64,000 bases of DNA, taken from contig JAJUBI010000001.1 in assembly GCA_022419385.1 (NCBI GenBank), forward strand, positions 2,852,001-2,916,000. The letters run 5' to 3'. Origin of the DNA: Paraconiothyrium sp. Pb-2020 (lineage: Eukaryota; Ascomycota; Dothideomycetes; Pleosporales; Didymosphaeriaceae). A program made the position numbers and the translations under genes. Shown here in pieces: positions 1 to 11,989 of this stretch (its first letter is position 1; each line of letters begins with the position of its first letter). The notes below the pieces were generated by a model, which was not told where the DNA came from, ran no database searches, and was given only the letters and a program-made list of their open reading frames with translations.

Positions 1-507
1 AGAGCAAGAACTCGGCCTGGAAGTACGGCAAGACATCGATGCCCCAACGCGTGTGCTGCACAGCCCCTCCACACAGGAGGCCACGTCCTCGGGCTCGCAA
101 TCCACCTGCTCTCGCGGGCCGGCGAAGCCGGGCTGCCGCAAGATTTGAAAGACGGGAAGGCGAGCCACTACCCTGGCGCCGCGTTCGTGGAGAACATCGG
201 GCTGATTCCTGGCGATGCGAAAGCGAGGATTCAGGAGAAGGTTGATGAGCTGGTGAGCCGGGATCTTGGGGTTGCGATTCATTTCTGGAGCGGGGAGGAT
301 GCGGGTCACAAGTGCATTGGCGGTTTGGATGGCGCGGCTGTGGGAGATGGCGAGGAGGTTCGCGTTGTGGACATCGGCGGGCTGGGCAGCTACCCGTGTG
401 GCGGGACGCATGTTAAGACGCTGAAGGAGTTGGGACGTGTGGTTGTGCGAAACATCAAGCGGCAGAAGGGGATCAGCAAGGTGAGCTATGAGGTTGTTGA
501 TGCTTGA
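1..507 (+). CDS. AlaX-like tRNA-editing protein, 3' part, with a frame break
   Basis: This is the C-terminal part of a stand-alone protein related to the editing domain of alanyl-tRNA synthetase (AlaX / tRNA_SAD family), which deacylates mischarged tRNA. Frame 1 is open from the left edge to the TGA at 505-507. It carries both halves of the family zinc site: HTGGH at 70-84 and CGGTH at 397-411. The 5' end lies outside the window. Upstream of about 65 the protein-like sequence is in frame 2 (ending in LHS, 56-64) and resumes in frame 1 as LHTGGH from 67. One base therefore seems to be missing in the run of C at 64-67. A GT..AG pair at 50-76 is too short for an intron and would delete conserved residues. 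The family call is firm; whether the break is a sequencing indel or a mutation is open. Confidence 0.8.
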   Translation, partial: RARTRPGSTARHRCPNACAAQPLHTGGHVLGLAIHLLSRAGEAGLPQDLKDGKASHYPGAAFVENIGLIPGDAKARIQEKVDELVSRDLGVAIHFWSGEDAGHKCIGGLDGAAVGDGEEVRVVDIGGLGSYPCGGTHVKTLKELGRVVVRNIKRQKGISKVSYEVVDA

Positions 508-788
508 GTGGGCTGGAGAGATCGAGGCGTAGATTTGGAGGCACTCGAGCTGGCGTGGCGTTTGGGGCGCATTAGAATGGATCACAACGCATTAGACGAT
601 ATACGGTACAGCCGTGCACACATTTGGGGAGAATCTAATATTTTATTTTGGGGTTGGGCGGGGTATACACAAAGAAGTTGACTTACCCACTTACTAACCA
701 TATTCTTCCTGTCCATCGCCGCGCCACTGGTATCATATCATCCTACACGCTCATCCAGACCCACCACGAACGTCTACATCACTCCTCC
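508..788. other. convergent 3' intergenic stretch
   Basis: This short gap lies between the 3' ends of the AlaX-like gene and CSE1. I see no coding potential or RNA gene. It includes an AT-rich tract near 630-650 that could serve 3' end formation. Confidence 0.5.
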
Positions 789-3700
789 CTACTGTATGTA
801 TTCCGCCAACGCCTGCCTTGTCGCAGGGTCCAGTCTCTCCTGTACGAAGGTAACGATCTTGCCGTTATGCCTCGTGTTCGCGTCCTTCAAAAACTGTCCA
901 ACCCACGTCTTTACATCGGTGATCTCTGGGAATGGATCCCTGAGCGGCTTCTTGCATGTATTGAGCGGAGTGAACCCAACACCAAAGCCCAGTTCATCGA
1001 CGTCTGCGTCTGCGATGAGATCGTCGCCCTTGTTCACCTTTGGCGGGTTAACTAGCAGCTCGATAAGTCGTTGTGTGGTCAAGTTCCAGCCCTTGGGGTA
1101 ACGGTCGACGAAGGCCTGGGAGTCTGTGAGGGTCTTGGTAAAGGAGACCACAGCGGTCTTTCGATCGATCGGGCGGGTCAGCTTTTGAGTCTCAGGAAGA
1201 ATGATAGTGAGGTAGATGCCCTTGAAGACACTGTTCAAGGTTAGCGAAAGCCGCATCGACCACGACTGTAAAACTTACTCATGCTGGACTTGATCACAGA
1301 TAGCGATGAAGAAGTCCGCACCCATTCCTTCTCGAGCGGAGACGAAGTGGTAGAAGGCGATGAAACGCTGCGCAAAGTTCTCCGTCCTCATACTCGATAG
1401 ACGAGTGATCATAAGCTGAAGGATTGTGGGGTAGTATTGTTGGAGAGCTGAGACAGGAATGACAGCGACAATCGTCTCAATGAGTTCAAATGCATGCGTC
1501 TCGTTAGCTTTGGAGGAGACGAGCTTCTGGAAGATGCCGAGTATTGGTTCCAACTGGTTGTTGGCGATGATAGTCTGGGCATCTCGTGATATAATCGCAG
1601 TGAGCAAACGGACCAGAGCTGGCACATTGCCTCGTGCTTCCCAGACGCTAGGCTGAATGATGACTTGGGAGAGGCTTTGGTAGTAGGCAGTGAGGGCGCC
1701 GGAAGGATTTGCTTCTAGCAATGCGGCGAGAAGCTGGAAGACGTATGGTGCGAACTCTTCAACATTATCTGCCAAGATAGCTTGAAAAGGATCGGCAAGC
1801 GTGGTCTCGAACAATTGGCTGTGCGTGGGAGCTGCGAACCGGATCAAAGCACCGAGAGCTTCGAAGAGGAAGTACTGGAAACGAGGATTGCTAGGATTGT
1901 GCCGTATGATCTTGAGAATGTTGACAAAGTAGGTCAGCACCAGCTGGTCAATAGCTAGCACGCCGTCTCGGATAAAGATCAGAACGCGCATCACGCATTT
2001 CATGAGGAACTCGTTCTCTTGAATCTTTTCAGGCGCCGAATCCTTAGTAATGAGCTTGAATAGATGCGAGAGCAGTTCCTTTGATGACCCCACCACCTGG
2101 TCCTTCGGAATGACCGAAGCTTTAGTGTTCTCATCGGTCAGGTATAGGGCACGCTCTACGGCAATGGCGGCATATGTGTGCACCACGTAGTTGGAGTTCC
2201 CTAGATGGTTCACAAGCAAAGGGAAGGCAGCACGCCACAGGTCGGGCGAAAGTTGGTTGCGGAAGTTGTACAAGAACTTCACAGAATCCACCTTCAGGAT
2301 CAGATTCACCCCTTCTCCCTGTAAGTCGGATGCGATATTGTTCTGGAAGAAGCTCAAAACGTCAACGTTGGGGTTGACACTCACGACACCCTTCCCAGCC
2401 GTTACGGTTCCCAGGGCAGCGATAGCGGAGAACAGGTACACAGCGGTATCCTTGTGTTTCCAATTCTCCTGTGGATCCTTTGCGTATTCTTGGAGGTAGT
2501 GAGTAATGTATTTCTGTGCCGTGCTGGTGACGAGGTCCTGGTAGCGTTGCATTAGAGTACGTAGGAAATTGGTGGCAGCCCGCCGCCTTGTGTCGTTGTC
2601 TGAGCCCTCAAGATCTCTTCGGATAAACTCAATCGGCTCGTCTTCGAAGAGTTCGACGTCGGACTCACGCAGAGTTAGGTTTGGTAGGATGATGTGTTCC
2701 ATGATCTGCACTAGAACTTCCTGGTTGTTGAAAGACTCGGCATGTTGGGTGGATGCAACGCTTGTGAGGAACTGGAGCGCTTTGCTGACCAGGATGTCGT
2801 ACTTGGTCTCTAGACCAACGGAACTGAGGAATTGCCATGTCGATTGGACGAACTGAGGTAGTTGTGCGCCAAAGACATCCTCGTACTTCTGCACATAGAG
2901 CATCAATACTTCGAATATGCCCGCTCTTGTGAACTCCAATACCCCGGACTCGTCGTCGCTATCCGTGTGCAGCGCTGCGTTGTCGTACACGAGATATTTG
3001 TGCCAGAGCGATGCGATTCCGGCGATGTTGTCCTCAAAGACAGGAGGCAGGTCCTGACAAGAGAGGTCGTAAAAGAGCTTGATAATCAGATCGAGCTCTG
3101 TGAAGGCGCCCTTCAGGGCCTCGGCGTTGCTTTGGGAGTTCGTAATAATGGCGTCGACGTATTCGAGTTGCTTCAAAAACGGCTCGCAGAATTGTGTCAG
3201 GACGTGATTGATTTCGGTGAAGAGGGCATCGGAGCGGAAGAGCGGCCGCCATCGCTTGAAGATGGAGTGCGCCACGCGCAAAACACCGATGTTGACCGTC
3301 GTGTTGTCGGTCGTTAATCGCGAGACTAGGTCGGCGACCAATGTGTCCCACTGCTCGTAGAAATCACTGTCTGCAATTGCACTAATGGCCTCACCGAGTT
3401 GGGCTTGTAGATTTGGCGGAACGCTGACCATCAAACCGATTAGCTCGCGCTTGATGGACACGACCTCGTCTGCCGGGAGCTGATGGGCGCCATTCTCGTC
3501 GACCCAATGCCTCTTGATGTGGTTCTTGAAGTATAGCGCGCTCGCGAGTCGTACGGTAGGCGGAAACGAGTCGCGGGCCACGATCTGGAGGAGGCTGAGC
3601 GAGAAGCCTGGCTTGGTCTGTTCCTGCTGGATGGCAGCCTCGGCTGGTCAAATTAGCAGGGTTCGTGAATTTTTGAGTGCATGGCTCCGCCACGAATTGT

Positions 3701-3950
3701 ACAACACAGAGGCGGGCATATGAAGCGGTAGCATGCCTGGACGGCTGTTTCTATGCGCCTCATGCTGTGCTGGCTACTCAGAATCACCAGAAGAAAGGGC
3801 TCTTCAGCAATTGCGAGCGCCGCCCAAGAGTGCATGAAGTCGCTGTACCCCAAGCAGCGGCGGGGCACCATCAAACTCACCTTGTTTGTTCTGGCGGGGG
3901 TCCAAGCTGGCCTCAAGCAGCTTGGACAGCGTTGGGATGTCGGCGGCCAT
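789..3950 (-). CDS. CSE1: CSE1/CAS exportin-2, importin-alpha re-exporter
   Basis: This karyopherin-beta returns importin-alpha from nucleus to cytoplasm with RanGTP. Three exons fit on the minus strand: 3950-3881 (ATG at 3950), 3643-1279 and 1230-789. They give about 958 residues, matching the roughly 960 of the yeast protein. Intron 1 is 237 nt (3644-3880, donor GTGAGT); intron 2 is 48 nt (1231-1278, donor GTAAG). Joining exon 1 to exon 2 restores an alanine codon and the conserved N-terminus. Family hallmarks are visible: an importin-beta N-terminal segment (ALYFKNHIKRHW followed by WVDENG), the HSIFKRWRPLFRSD block, and a C-terminal CSE1 region with DSQAFVDRYPKGW. HEAT-type helices fill the rest. 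The gene is divergent from TSC2, 509 nt between the start codons. All exons are intact. Confidence 0.95.
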
Positions 3951-4459
3951 GGCGAGAGCGGCGCACCCGGAGAGTACGTGGTGGAGAGGAGGGGAAGGGT
4001 AACGAGGCGGTGATAATTTGGGCTTGTTTGCTTGGAGCGTGCAGCAAAACAGCGCGGCGGGCGGGAAGCTGTAAGCGCGCGGGTCACGGGGAGGCGCGTG
4101 CAGCTTCCCCAGATTTCATGATTTTCGGTCGCAGAACGCCATCGCCGCTGCCGTCCCGTCCCCATGACCCAGGCCGCTCTTTCTCCTCCCACGCCCCCCA
4201 TCCTCCTCTTCCGCCACGCCCGTAAAAATGAGCGCCCAAAATGCCTGACTCTCCGCGCTCTCGCCGTCTGCATCACCACTCTTATCGCCCCCTCTCCCGC
4301 CGCCCACGGCTTCACAGCCCCGCCTACTCGCCGCAACAGACCCGCTTCGATGAGTGACTCCGGCTTGCAAACGTCAAGTTTCCTCAGTTGCCACAAACCG
4401 CTGCCCGAGACCCCTGGTGGACGGCTACCTAGATCCCCGCCCACACTACAGCGAGACCT
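3951..4459. promoter_or_regulatory. divergent promoter between CSE1 and TSC2
   Basis: This 509-nt GC-rich, pyrimidine-rich stretch separates the two start codons and must hold both promoters. I see no clear TATA box. An ATG at 4350 opens a 64-codon frame that overlaps the TSC2 start out of frame (stop at 4542-4544). Confidence 0.6.
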
Positions 4460-7400
4460 ATGTCTCCGCCGGCCGACGATGTCCCGCGCACGCCCGACCG
4501 TCGCTCCTCCTCCGCCGCGCTCTTCGGTGCCTTCCGCTCTCTGACGGGCGGCCGTCTGAAGAGCCCTACGCCGCCACCCTCGGCCTCGTCGACCACCTAT
4601 ACCCCCGCTCGTTCGTCGTCGCTGGCCGAGACTCTAGCTAGTCCGTCTGCATCTTCCGCTGACGGTTCCCTCAAACGCATAAGCGAGCACATTGTCCCCA
4701 AACATGTGCGGCCGGTGCTGGGAGGCCCTCCCGAGCTGGAGGGCCTCGTCGAGCAACTGGATAGGGCACAGCCATTCGCGGAGCGGGCGGTGGCGGTGGA
4801 TAAGATCTGCAAGATCATGGAAGAGTACATCATCGAGAACGTGCTTGATTTGTGGTCCCGCGCCAGCGATATGCTTCTCCCAGAGCAGCCGGACGATGTG
4901 GCAGAGTCCGGATACAGGCTCCTCAGACATTGTGTCGGCCTGCCCAAGCTGAATGCCCTCGAACGCAACGTCCTTTTCGACGCCGCTTGCCTGCGCAAGA
5001 CCGACCGCAGCTTCGACAAGCGTCTTGATATCATTGCTGCTCTGACCAAGGGTGGTCGTCATGTCGAAGCTTGCGAGTCATCGGTGGCCCATTTCATTCT
5101 GGCTTCGTTAGATATTGTCTACAAGCAGAGCGTTGATGCGTACAAAGCGTCACGGAAGGCCAGCGGCAACAAGAAGGGTGGGGAACCGGTCCAAGAGTTG
5201 GAGAACCTGGCGCAGCTGTTCCAATACACCATCGATATTTGCAAGTTCAATTCCAAAGTGTTCAGCGACGATGATTTGGAACATCTGTTGAATAAGGTCG
5301 TATCTATATGTCAGGAAACCAGTCGGCTACCAGACATCGAAAATGCCATTCGCTTGTTCGACACCGTCATCACCTATGTGCACATACCGAGTCGCTCCTT
5401 ACGCCCGTTGCTCGAGGTTCTTTGCGCCGTCCATCGCCAACTGGACGATCTTCAGAAGCAGACCTGGAATACACTGAGCAACCTCTTCAAATCGCACGTT
5501 GGCCAAGTCGCCGTAAATGCGCTCTTGCGCACGTTGAACGATGGCCCTGTTCGCAAGAACCGTGACTCTAGCGCATACAGAGGAACAATTCAGGTCCTGC
5601 AGCAGCTTCTCCTCGAGAATGGACGTAATGGTCTCCCTATTGTGCCAATGTCATTGTTATTCCCTGCGTTGAAAGCCTCTATGCATAATCCTCACAAGTC
5701 CCAGGAAGAGTATGTGCTGGACCTTATAGACGCCGTCTTATCGGATACTTCGTTGAAAGACTTACTGCTCTCCGAGGTCGATTGGACGGAGTTGCTGGAC
5801 ATCATCCTTACGTGCGCCGAGCGAGGCGATCAGCGTCTGCGAGGTCAATCGGAGAAGACATTGGATGATGATACGCCTAGGAGTGGTTCAGTTTCTCGCA
5901 ACACTGCGAACGGAGCTAGTTCCGTTGTGTCCAATGGCGACGAGGCTGGCGATGTAATCTCGAACCTCGACTTGGCCGCCCCTGATCCCCGGGTGGAAAC
6001 CATGTCTCGTCATTCTGAAGACCGGGTATTCAAGATTCTAAGCAAATTAGACGGCATAAGCGGCGACCTCGACTTCGTGCAGAAAGACTCTGTCATGGAT
6101 CTCTTTATGCGTTTGGCGCACCGCCTTAGCGATTCTACGGCTGAGAACGTGATCACGTATTATGTTGATGAACGTTATCTCCACCCTTCGAATGGGAAGT
6201 GGCTTGAAGCCTCCCGTAGCATGGTATCTGGAATCATTCAAGATAGTAGCAGACCACGGTCACTTCGTATTATGGCCATCAAAGCATTGCGGGAGACCTA
6301 CAACACCGTCGAGGTCTTGTGTCCAAGCGATCTCGTCCTTCAATGCGGGGCGCTCTTGCTGAATAACATCGATGAGGAGGAGGATGTTGCTGTTCTCAAT
6401 GAACTAGTTGATTTTGCCGTCGATGTCGCCGATCGGGCCTCCTGGGACCATTTTCCAGACACAGTCGAGCTCCTGAAGAGACGGATTCAGCGAACTGCTG
6501 TGCTGCACAATTCTTCAGACAGTATCGCACACGCTCTGTCTGTCTCTTTTCAGTTGGAGAGTGACAGAGCATTAGGCAGTCTTTGCAACGTCATCGCCAC
6601 GGCCTTCGTGCGCCTGTTCATTCGTAGCGTACAGCACTTCCCCCGTAAGACGCGGCTTCTGTACGAGACCTTGCGCCATATCGCGGGCACCGACGGATAC
6701 GAGAGTGATGCTCGTCTCACAGTTCTGCGCCTGCTATGCCGTTTACGTGCAGATTCCACTCATGCTCTTTACATCAATCCGTCTTCGGAGGGCAGAAGTT
6801 TGGCAGCAGTTCTTTGCAGGACGGCAGAAACAGCCACAGCCTCTGCATTGGATAGCCATTCCGGTCAGTCTCGACATGATGATACATCATCATTCCGCGA
6901 GCAGCGAAGGGTTTCGGGAAGCCCACTTTCTACCACCAACAAGCCCGTTGCTCGCTACTCCAATACCACTGGGCGTGTATCGAAGCCTGTCCCACCGCTA
7001 TGGATGTATCCGGGCCCCAAAGGTCTTCCAGAAGAGCCATCCTCTGACGTTAGCCGAGTCGTCTTCTCTCACATAAATCCTGAGTTTTATCCCCTCAAAG
7101 ACGACATCTTAGATATGGAGATCACTTTGTGGCTCGAACTTGCCATCTCCTTGCTACAAAAGTCACCGGACTGGGAGGTCTACAGCTATGTTCTTGTGCA
7201 TTTGGGACCTCAATTATCCAACCAGTCACTTGTACGAAGTTGTATACCTCAGTTGAAGATGCTTCGGAACGTTATCTGTGAACAAATACGCAACTCGTCT
7301 TTTCAGGAACCCCCACCTCACACTCTACTGAAAAAAGCGGATGTAGCCGTGTGTTTGTTCCATATTCTCACGGTGTTGATCAGCTACCACGACTATTTCG

Positions 7401-9344
7401 AGAAGAGTGAAGAAGACGACCTAGTCAAAGTGTTCATACACGGGATAACGAATTGGGATAGAACACCGAAATGGTGCATCCACGCGCTTTCTGTCTGCTG
7501 TCTCGAGCTGCCACTTTCTGTCAGCAAATCTTTGGATATAGTTGTACAGAAGATGTCTCAGATCGTCACGAAGCCTGCGACGGCCATTCACATCTTGGAT
7601 CTCCTCACTTCCTTGGCGCGCGTGCCTGAATTATACAAGAATTTTAGGGAAGACGAATTCAAGATGGTTTTTGGGGTCAGCTTTCGGTATTTGCAACATA
7701 TTCGAGATCAACGCGAGCGAGCCGCTACCGCTGCTTCTCTACACAATAACCACCGGTCCTTACGTCATAGCGGACCTTCACGAGAAATCACCGCGTCTCC
7801 CGATGCTGCCGGGAAGCAAACGAAGCCTTGGGAGGATGACCTACCGCAATACTTGTATTCTCTGGCTTACCATGTTATTGCATTCTGGTTCATGGGTCTA
7901 AAGATGGAGGATCGCCCGAAATTGATGCCTTGGATAGCGCGAAGTCTTCGATTCACAGACGGTATGGGTCGACAAACGGAGTTAGAGGAGCAAGGTCAGG
8001 TCATCGTAGACATGATGAACTTGGTATGCTATTCAGATCGTGACGAGACAGTAGCAGAAGACAACTTCGCCAAGCCTGGCGATGGGGAGGTGTGGAAAAA
8101 GTCTTGGATTGTCGGACACAGCTTGGTCACCATAGAAACGGCTGCGAGAACAGGAGTCTCTCAGATCATCACAAGAAGACCCGTAAGTTCTCCCCATGGC
8201 TGCACATATATATACTAACATAGTATAGTGTGCCACCCGCTGCCTCTCCGTACGCCCCCTGCTCGCTCCACCTCCACGCCACCAAATACCCCTGACTGTC
8301 GGCCTCGCTGCGGAAGCTTTTGATAGCTCTTCCTACATCGGCATTCTCCCGGAAGACATCTTCCAAACTTTCTATGCCTCTCTGAATTCTGGCCACGATC
8401 CACCAATTGTCTTGCCAGACGATGACATGACCCGTCGCGCGATCGCTACCTTTGACAGGATCTCGGCTATTGACAGCTACAAAGTTGGCGTCATCTACAT
8501 TGGCGATGGCCAGACAGACGAACGCGAGATCTTTATGAACGACATTGGACCGCCGGCTTACACGTCATTCGTTAGCGACCTAGGCACCTTGTGTCGTTTA
8601 AAGGGCGCAAAGTTCAACACCGGCGGCCTCGATACCCGCAATGACCAAGACGGCGAATTCACCTATTGTTGGCGTGACCGGTGCATCGAGCTCGTCTTTC
8701 ATGTCACGACCATGATGCCCACAGACCGCAACGACGAGATGACCTACCCCAACAAGAAACGACATATTGGCAATGATTTCGTCAACATCATCTACAACGA
8801 TTCCGGGCTCCCGTACAATTTTGATACCTTCCCTTCGGCATTCAATTACGTTCACATCGTCATTTCCCCCGAGTCCCGAGCATCCTTTGTAGACCGCCGC
8901 CTCGATTTAGATCCCGAGGGCAAAGATCGGTATTACAAGGTACAGGTCATGACCAAGCCTGGGTTCCCAAATATCTCGCCTGCAGCTGAAACCAAAATTC
9001 TGGCAGGAAAGCATCTTGCCGCTTACTGCCGCCTCATCGCTATTAACGCTTGCGTCTTTTCGGCTGTTTGGTTCATAAAGGATGGCGGCGAGTCTGTCTC
9101 ATCGTGGCGCAATCGCCTCCGCGAGATTCAACGTTTACGTGAAAGATACGGTGCCTTTGACGCGCATCCCGTGACGTCGCCATCGTCGCCCAACAACCAA
9201 CAACTTCAACAAGGCCTCTCAAGTCCACCTTCACGAGAGAACAATCTCGCCGGCCAGTTCAAGCGCACCAGCGTCGCCACCTACATAAGCGAAGGCACAA
9301 ATCGAAGCAGCATTACGAGCGGCTCGCATGATGTTGCGCTATAA
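4460..9344 (+). CDS. TSC2: Tuberin (TSC2), RapGAP-domain GTPase activator
   Basis: Tuberin is the GAP subunit of the TSC complex. It acts on Rheb and so restrains TOR signalling. Exon 1 is 4460-8182 and exon 2 is 8229-9344, split by a 46-nt phase-0 intron (donor GTAAGTT, branch ACTAAC, acceptor TATAG). The product is about 1612 residues, normal for fungal TSC2. The long N-terminal part is helical, repeat-like tuberin sequence starting with a Ser/Pro-rich leader (LFGAFRSLTGG). Exon 2 holds the Rap/Ran-GAP domain: FDRISAIDSYKVGVIYIG, a CWRDR segment, and the asparagine-thumb motif HIGNDFVNIIYNDSG with Asn near residue 1423. This corresponds to the catalytic Asn of human tuberin. The tail after about residue 1550 is low-complexity. 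The reading frame is intact over 4.8 kb. Confidence 0.93.
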
Positions 9345-10321
9345 AAGTCGACCTACTTTAGGGGTTTTTGGTGTTCTGTGGAAGCATTTACATATATACC
9401 CTTTCTTTTTGACCTTCTGTTACACAAAAATGGGGCCGGATGTTACGAGGTGTTGTATGAAAACTGCATTGTATGGCGCTGGGTTACGGGTAAGATAGGA
9501 TAGGATAGGGAAGTGCTACACAAAAGTCTTGTATTTGATGCTATGTTGATCACAAAATCGTCTTGTAGCGTCTGGAGTACCTTCGCACAGGTTGTATTGA
9601 TAATACAACCCCTGTCGAACACCTTGATAGTGTCTAAAGAAACGCAAGGCCATGACGTGTATGACACAAATACAAGCTTTTCCATAGGAGCGATAAGCTG
9701 CGGCGCAAATCCGCTTGAAGACGACAAGAGTGAGGAGATGTTCGCAGCTGCCTGTTCGGGAAAAAGCGGTGCAGGTTCTAGCGTGAGCAAACCCTGCGCC
9801 AACGCCATCATCAACGTCCACCCCAGTCTTCGGCATTGCGACGCTTTGTTCGAAAGGCACAAGCGGTGTGATTGCAATGTGATTAAGGTGAGTGCGCGAG
9901 AGCATTTCTCGCGACTTCAGCCGTCCGGCTATATCCGTTGCGTGATGTAAAGCCTCCCAACAACAAGGACTTGCACCTAAGCTACATGCAACCTACTTGC
10001 GCACCCGACAACAACGTCCTTCCGAAGTGATCAACCAGGCATGCGGGTACGTTGATAACCGGGTCCTCCGCGCACCAATAATCATTGTACAATTACATGG
10101 AGATGCCTATTCGGGCTTCGTATCTTCCCCACACCCATTGCTCCAGGTAGACGGCACGGCCACGGGCGGGGAGAAAGGCAGCGGGTCTTCTCCACTGACG
10201 TAGTCTTGGATTGAAACGAGATGTCTTAGCCACTCAATACATCTATAAATCCACCTTGCCCAGCCCTTGCACTCTTCTCCCCCTCCTCCTATCGCACCCT
10301 AGTGTCATCCCACCTCCCACC
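9345..10321. other. intergenic region, TSC2 to S10 carboxypeptidase
   Basis: I find no credible gene. Short open frames on both strands (for example 9443-9877 minus and 9513-9950 plus) overlap one another and show no recognisable domain. A small GATAG tandem lies at about 9489-9510. The right end is the S10 promoter. Confidence 0.5.
10244..10250 (+). promoter_or_regulatory. TATA box of the S10 carboxypeptidase gene
   Basis: TATAAAT lies 78 nt upstream of the ATG and is followed by a C/T-rich leader, as expected of a fungal core promoter. Assignment is by position and consensus only. Confidence 0.55.
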
Positions 10322-11989
10322 ATGACACGGTTCTTGACAATACTAGCGTTGGCATGCGCGTCCTTCGGTGCGGCCCGTAAGCCCACGCTCGAGGAACGCG
10401 GCATTCCCGTGGATCCTACAGGAGTGAGGACTATCACCTCGCCACAGGGCGCACAGATCCGGTTCAAGCAGCCTGGCAAAGATGGCGGGATTTGCGAGAC
10501 TACGCCGGGGGTAGATGATTATGCAGGTTACATCAGTCTAGATGAGACGACAAACATGTTCTTTTGGTTTTTCGAAGCCAGGACGAATCCAAGTGAAAAG
10601 CCATTGACTTTGTGGCTAAATGGTGGGCCGGGTTCGGATAGTTTGATCGGACTTCTGCAGGGTACATGCGTTGACTGCGAAGTGCTGGAAAAGTGCTGAT
10701 CAATTGCAGAACATGGTCCTTGCAACGTCACCGAGGACCTGAAAACGCAGCTTAATCCGTACTCCTGGAACGAGGAATCCAACATGCTCTATCTGTCTCA
10801 ACCAGTCGGTGTCGGATTTTCCTACGAGACCACCCGAACGGATGCAAATGGCCGCTACTCATTAGTCGACCCGGACAAAGCCAACACAACCCACGCTGCA
10901 GCCGTTGGTGCATGGCACATCCTACAAGCCTTCCTGGATCTTTCGCCCCAGCTCGACCCCGACATTCAAAACTTTACCTTTAACCTCTGGACCGAAAGCT
11001 ACGGCGGCCACTATGGTCCCGGTTTCTACAACTACTTCTACAAGCAAAACCAAGCCATCAAAAACGGCTCAGTCCAGGGTGTCGAGCTATCAATGAACAC
11101 CCTCGGTATAATCAACGGCATCATCGATGAAGAAATCCAGGCGCCGTACTACCCCGAATTCGCTGTAAACAACACCTACGGCATCAAGTCTATCAACGAC
11201 ACGATCTACAACTTCATGAAGACCGCATATTACATTCCCGATGGATGCAGAGACCAAATCCAACAATGCAAGGCAGCGCTCAAAGAAGACGCCAGCAGTG
11301 ATGACACGTACGTCTACTGCTCCATGGCAACCGATCTCTGTAGATCAATGGTCGAAGAACCCTACTACTCCTACGGCGGCCGCGGCGTGTACGACATCCG
11401 GCATCCCTACGACGATCCCACGCCGCCAGACTATTTCGTAGACTTCCTAAACCTGGCAAGCACGCAAGAAGCCCTCGGCGTAAACATCAACTACACGAGC
11501 TCTAGTTCGCGCAACGTGTCGTACGGATTCCAAACAACGGGCGACTTCGTCTACCCGCTTATCGACGACCTAGAAGAGGTCCTCGCCTACGGCGTCCGCG
11601 TAGCGCTCATCTACGGCGACGCAGACTACATCTGCAACTGGTTCGGCGGCGAAGCAATCTCGCTCGCCGTAAACTACACCAACTCGGACTCCTTCCGGGC
11701 CGCAGGCTACACGCCCTTCCTCGTCGACGGCGTAGAGCACGGCGAGACGCGTGAATACGGGAATTTCTCGTTTACCAGGATCTACGAGGCGGGACATGAG
11801 ATTCCTTACTATCAGCCTCAGGCGAGTTTGGAGATCTTCAAGAGGGTGTTGGAGGGATTGGTGATTCCGGATGGGAGTGTGGCTGTGAGCGCGGATTATC
11901 AGACGAATGGGACGGCGAAGGCGACGCATACGGAGGCATATGTGCCGTTGCCGCCGACGAGTACGCCGAGTGCGGAGGCGAGGGCGTAG
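10322..11989 (+). CDS. secreted serine carboxypeptidase (peptidase family S10)
   Basis: This is an exported serine carboxypeptidase that trims C-terminal residues from peptides, probably extracellular or vacuolar. Exon 1 is 10322-10661 and exon 2 is 10710-11989, separated by a 48-nt intron (GTACAT..TTGCAG). The product is about 539 residues. The N-terminus is a clear signal peptide (MTRFLTILALACASFGAA). S10 motifs are all present: LWLNGGPGS for oxyanion binding, YLSQPVGVGFSY, WTESYGGHYGP with nucleophile Ser near 210, GDADYICNW with catalytic Asp near 419, and YEAGHEIPYYQP with catalytic His near 476. Many NxT/S sites fit glycosylation. The ATG follows CCACC; longer upstream open frame is leader. 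No damage is visible. Confidence 0.92.

Noticed and set aside
50..76. Very short GT..AG pair as an intron explaining the AlaX frame change
   Set aside because: It is far below fungal intron size and would remove part of the conserved LHS..LHTGGH block.
9443..9950. Overlapping open frames on both strands downstream of TSC2
   Set aside because: They mutually overlap, are short and unlike any protein family I know.
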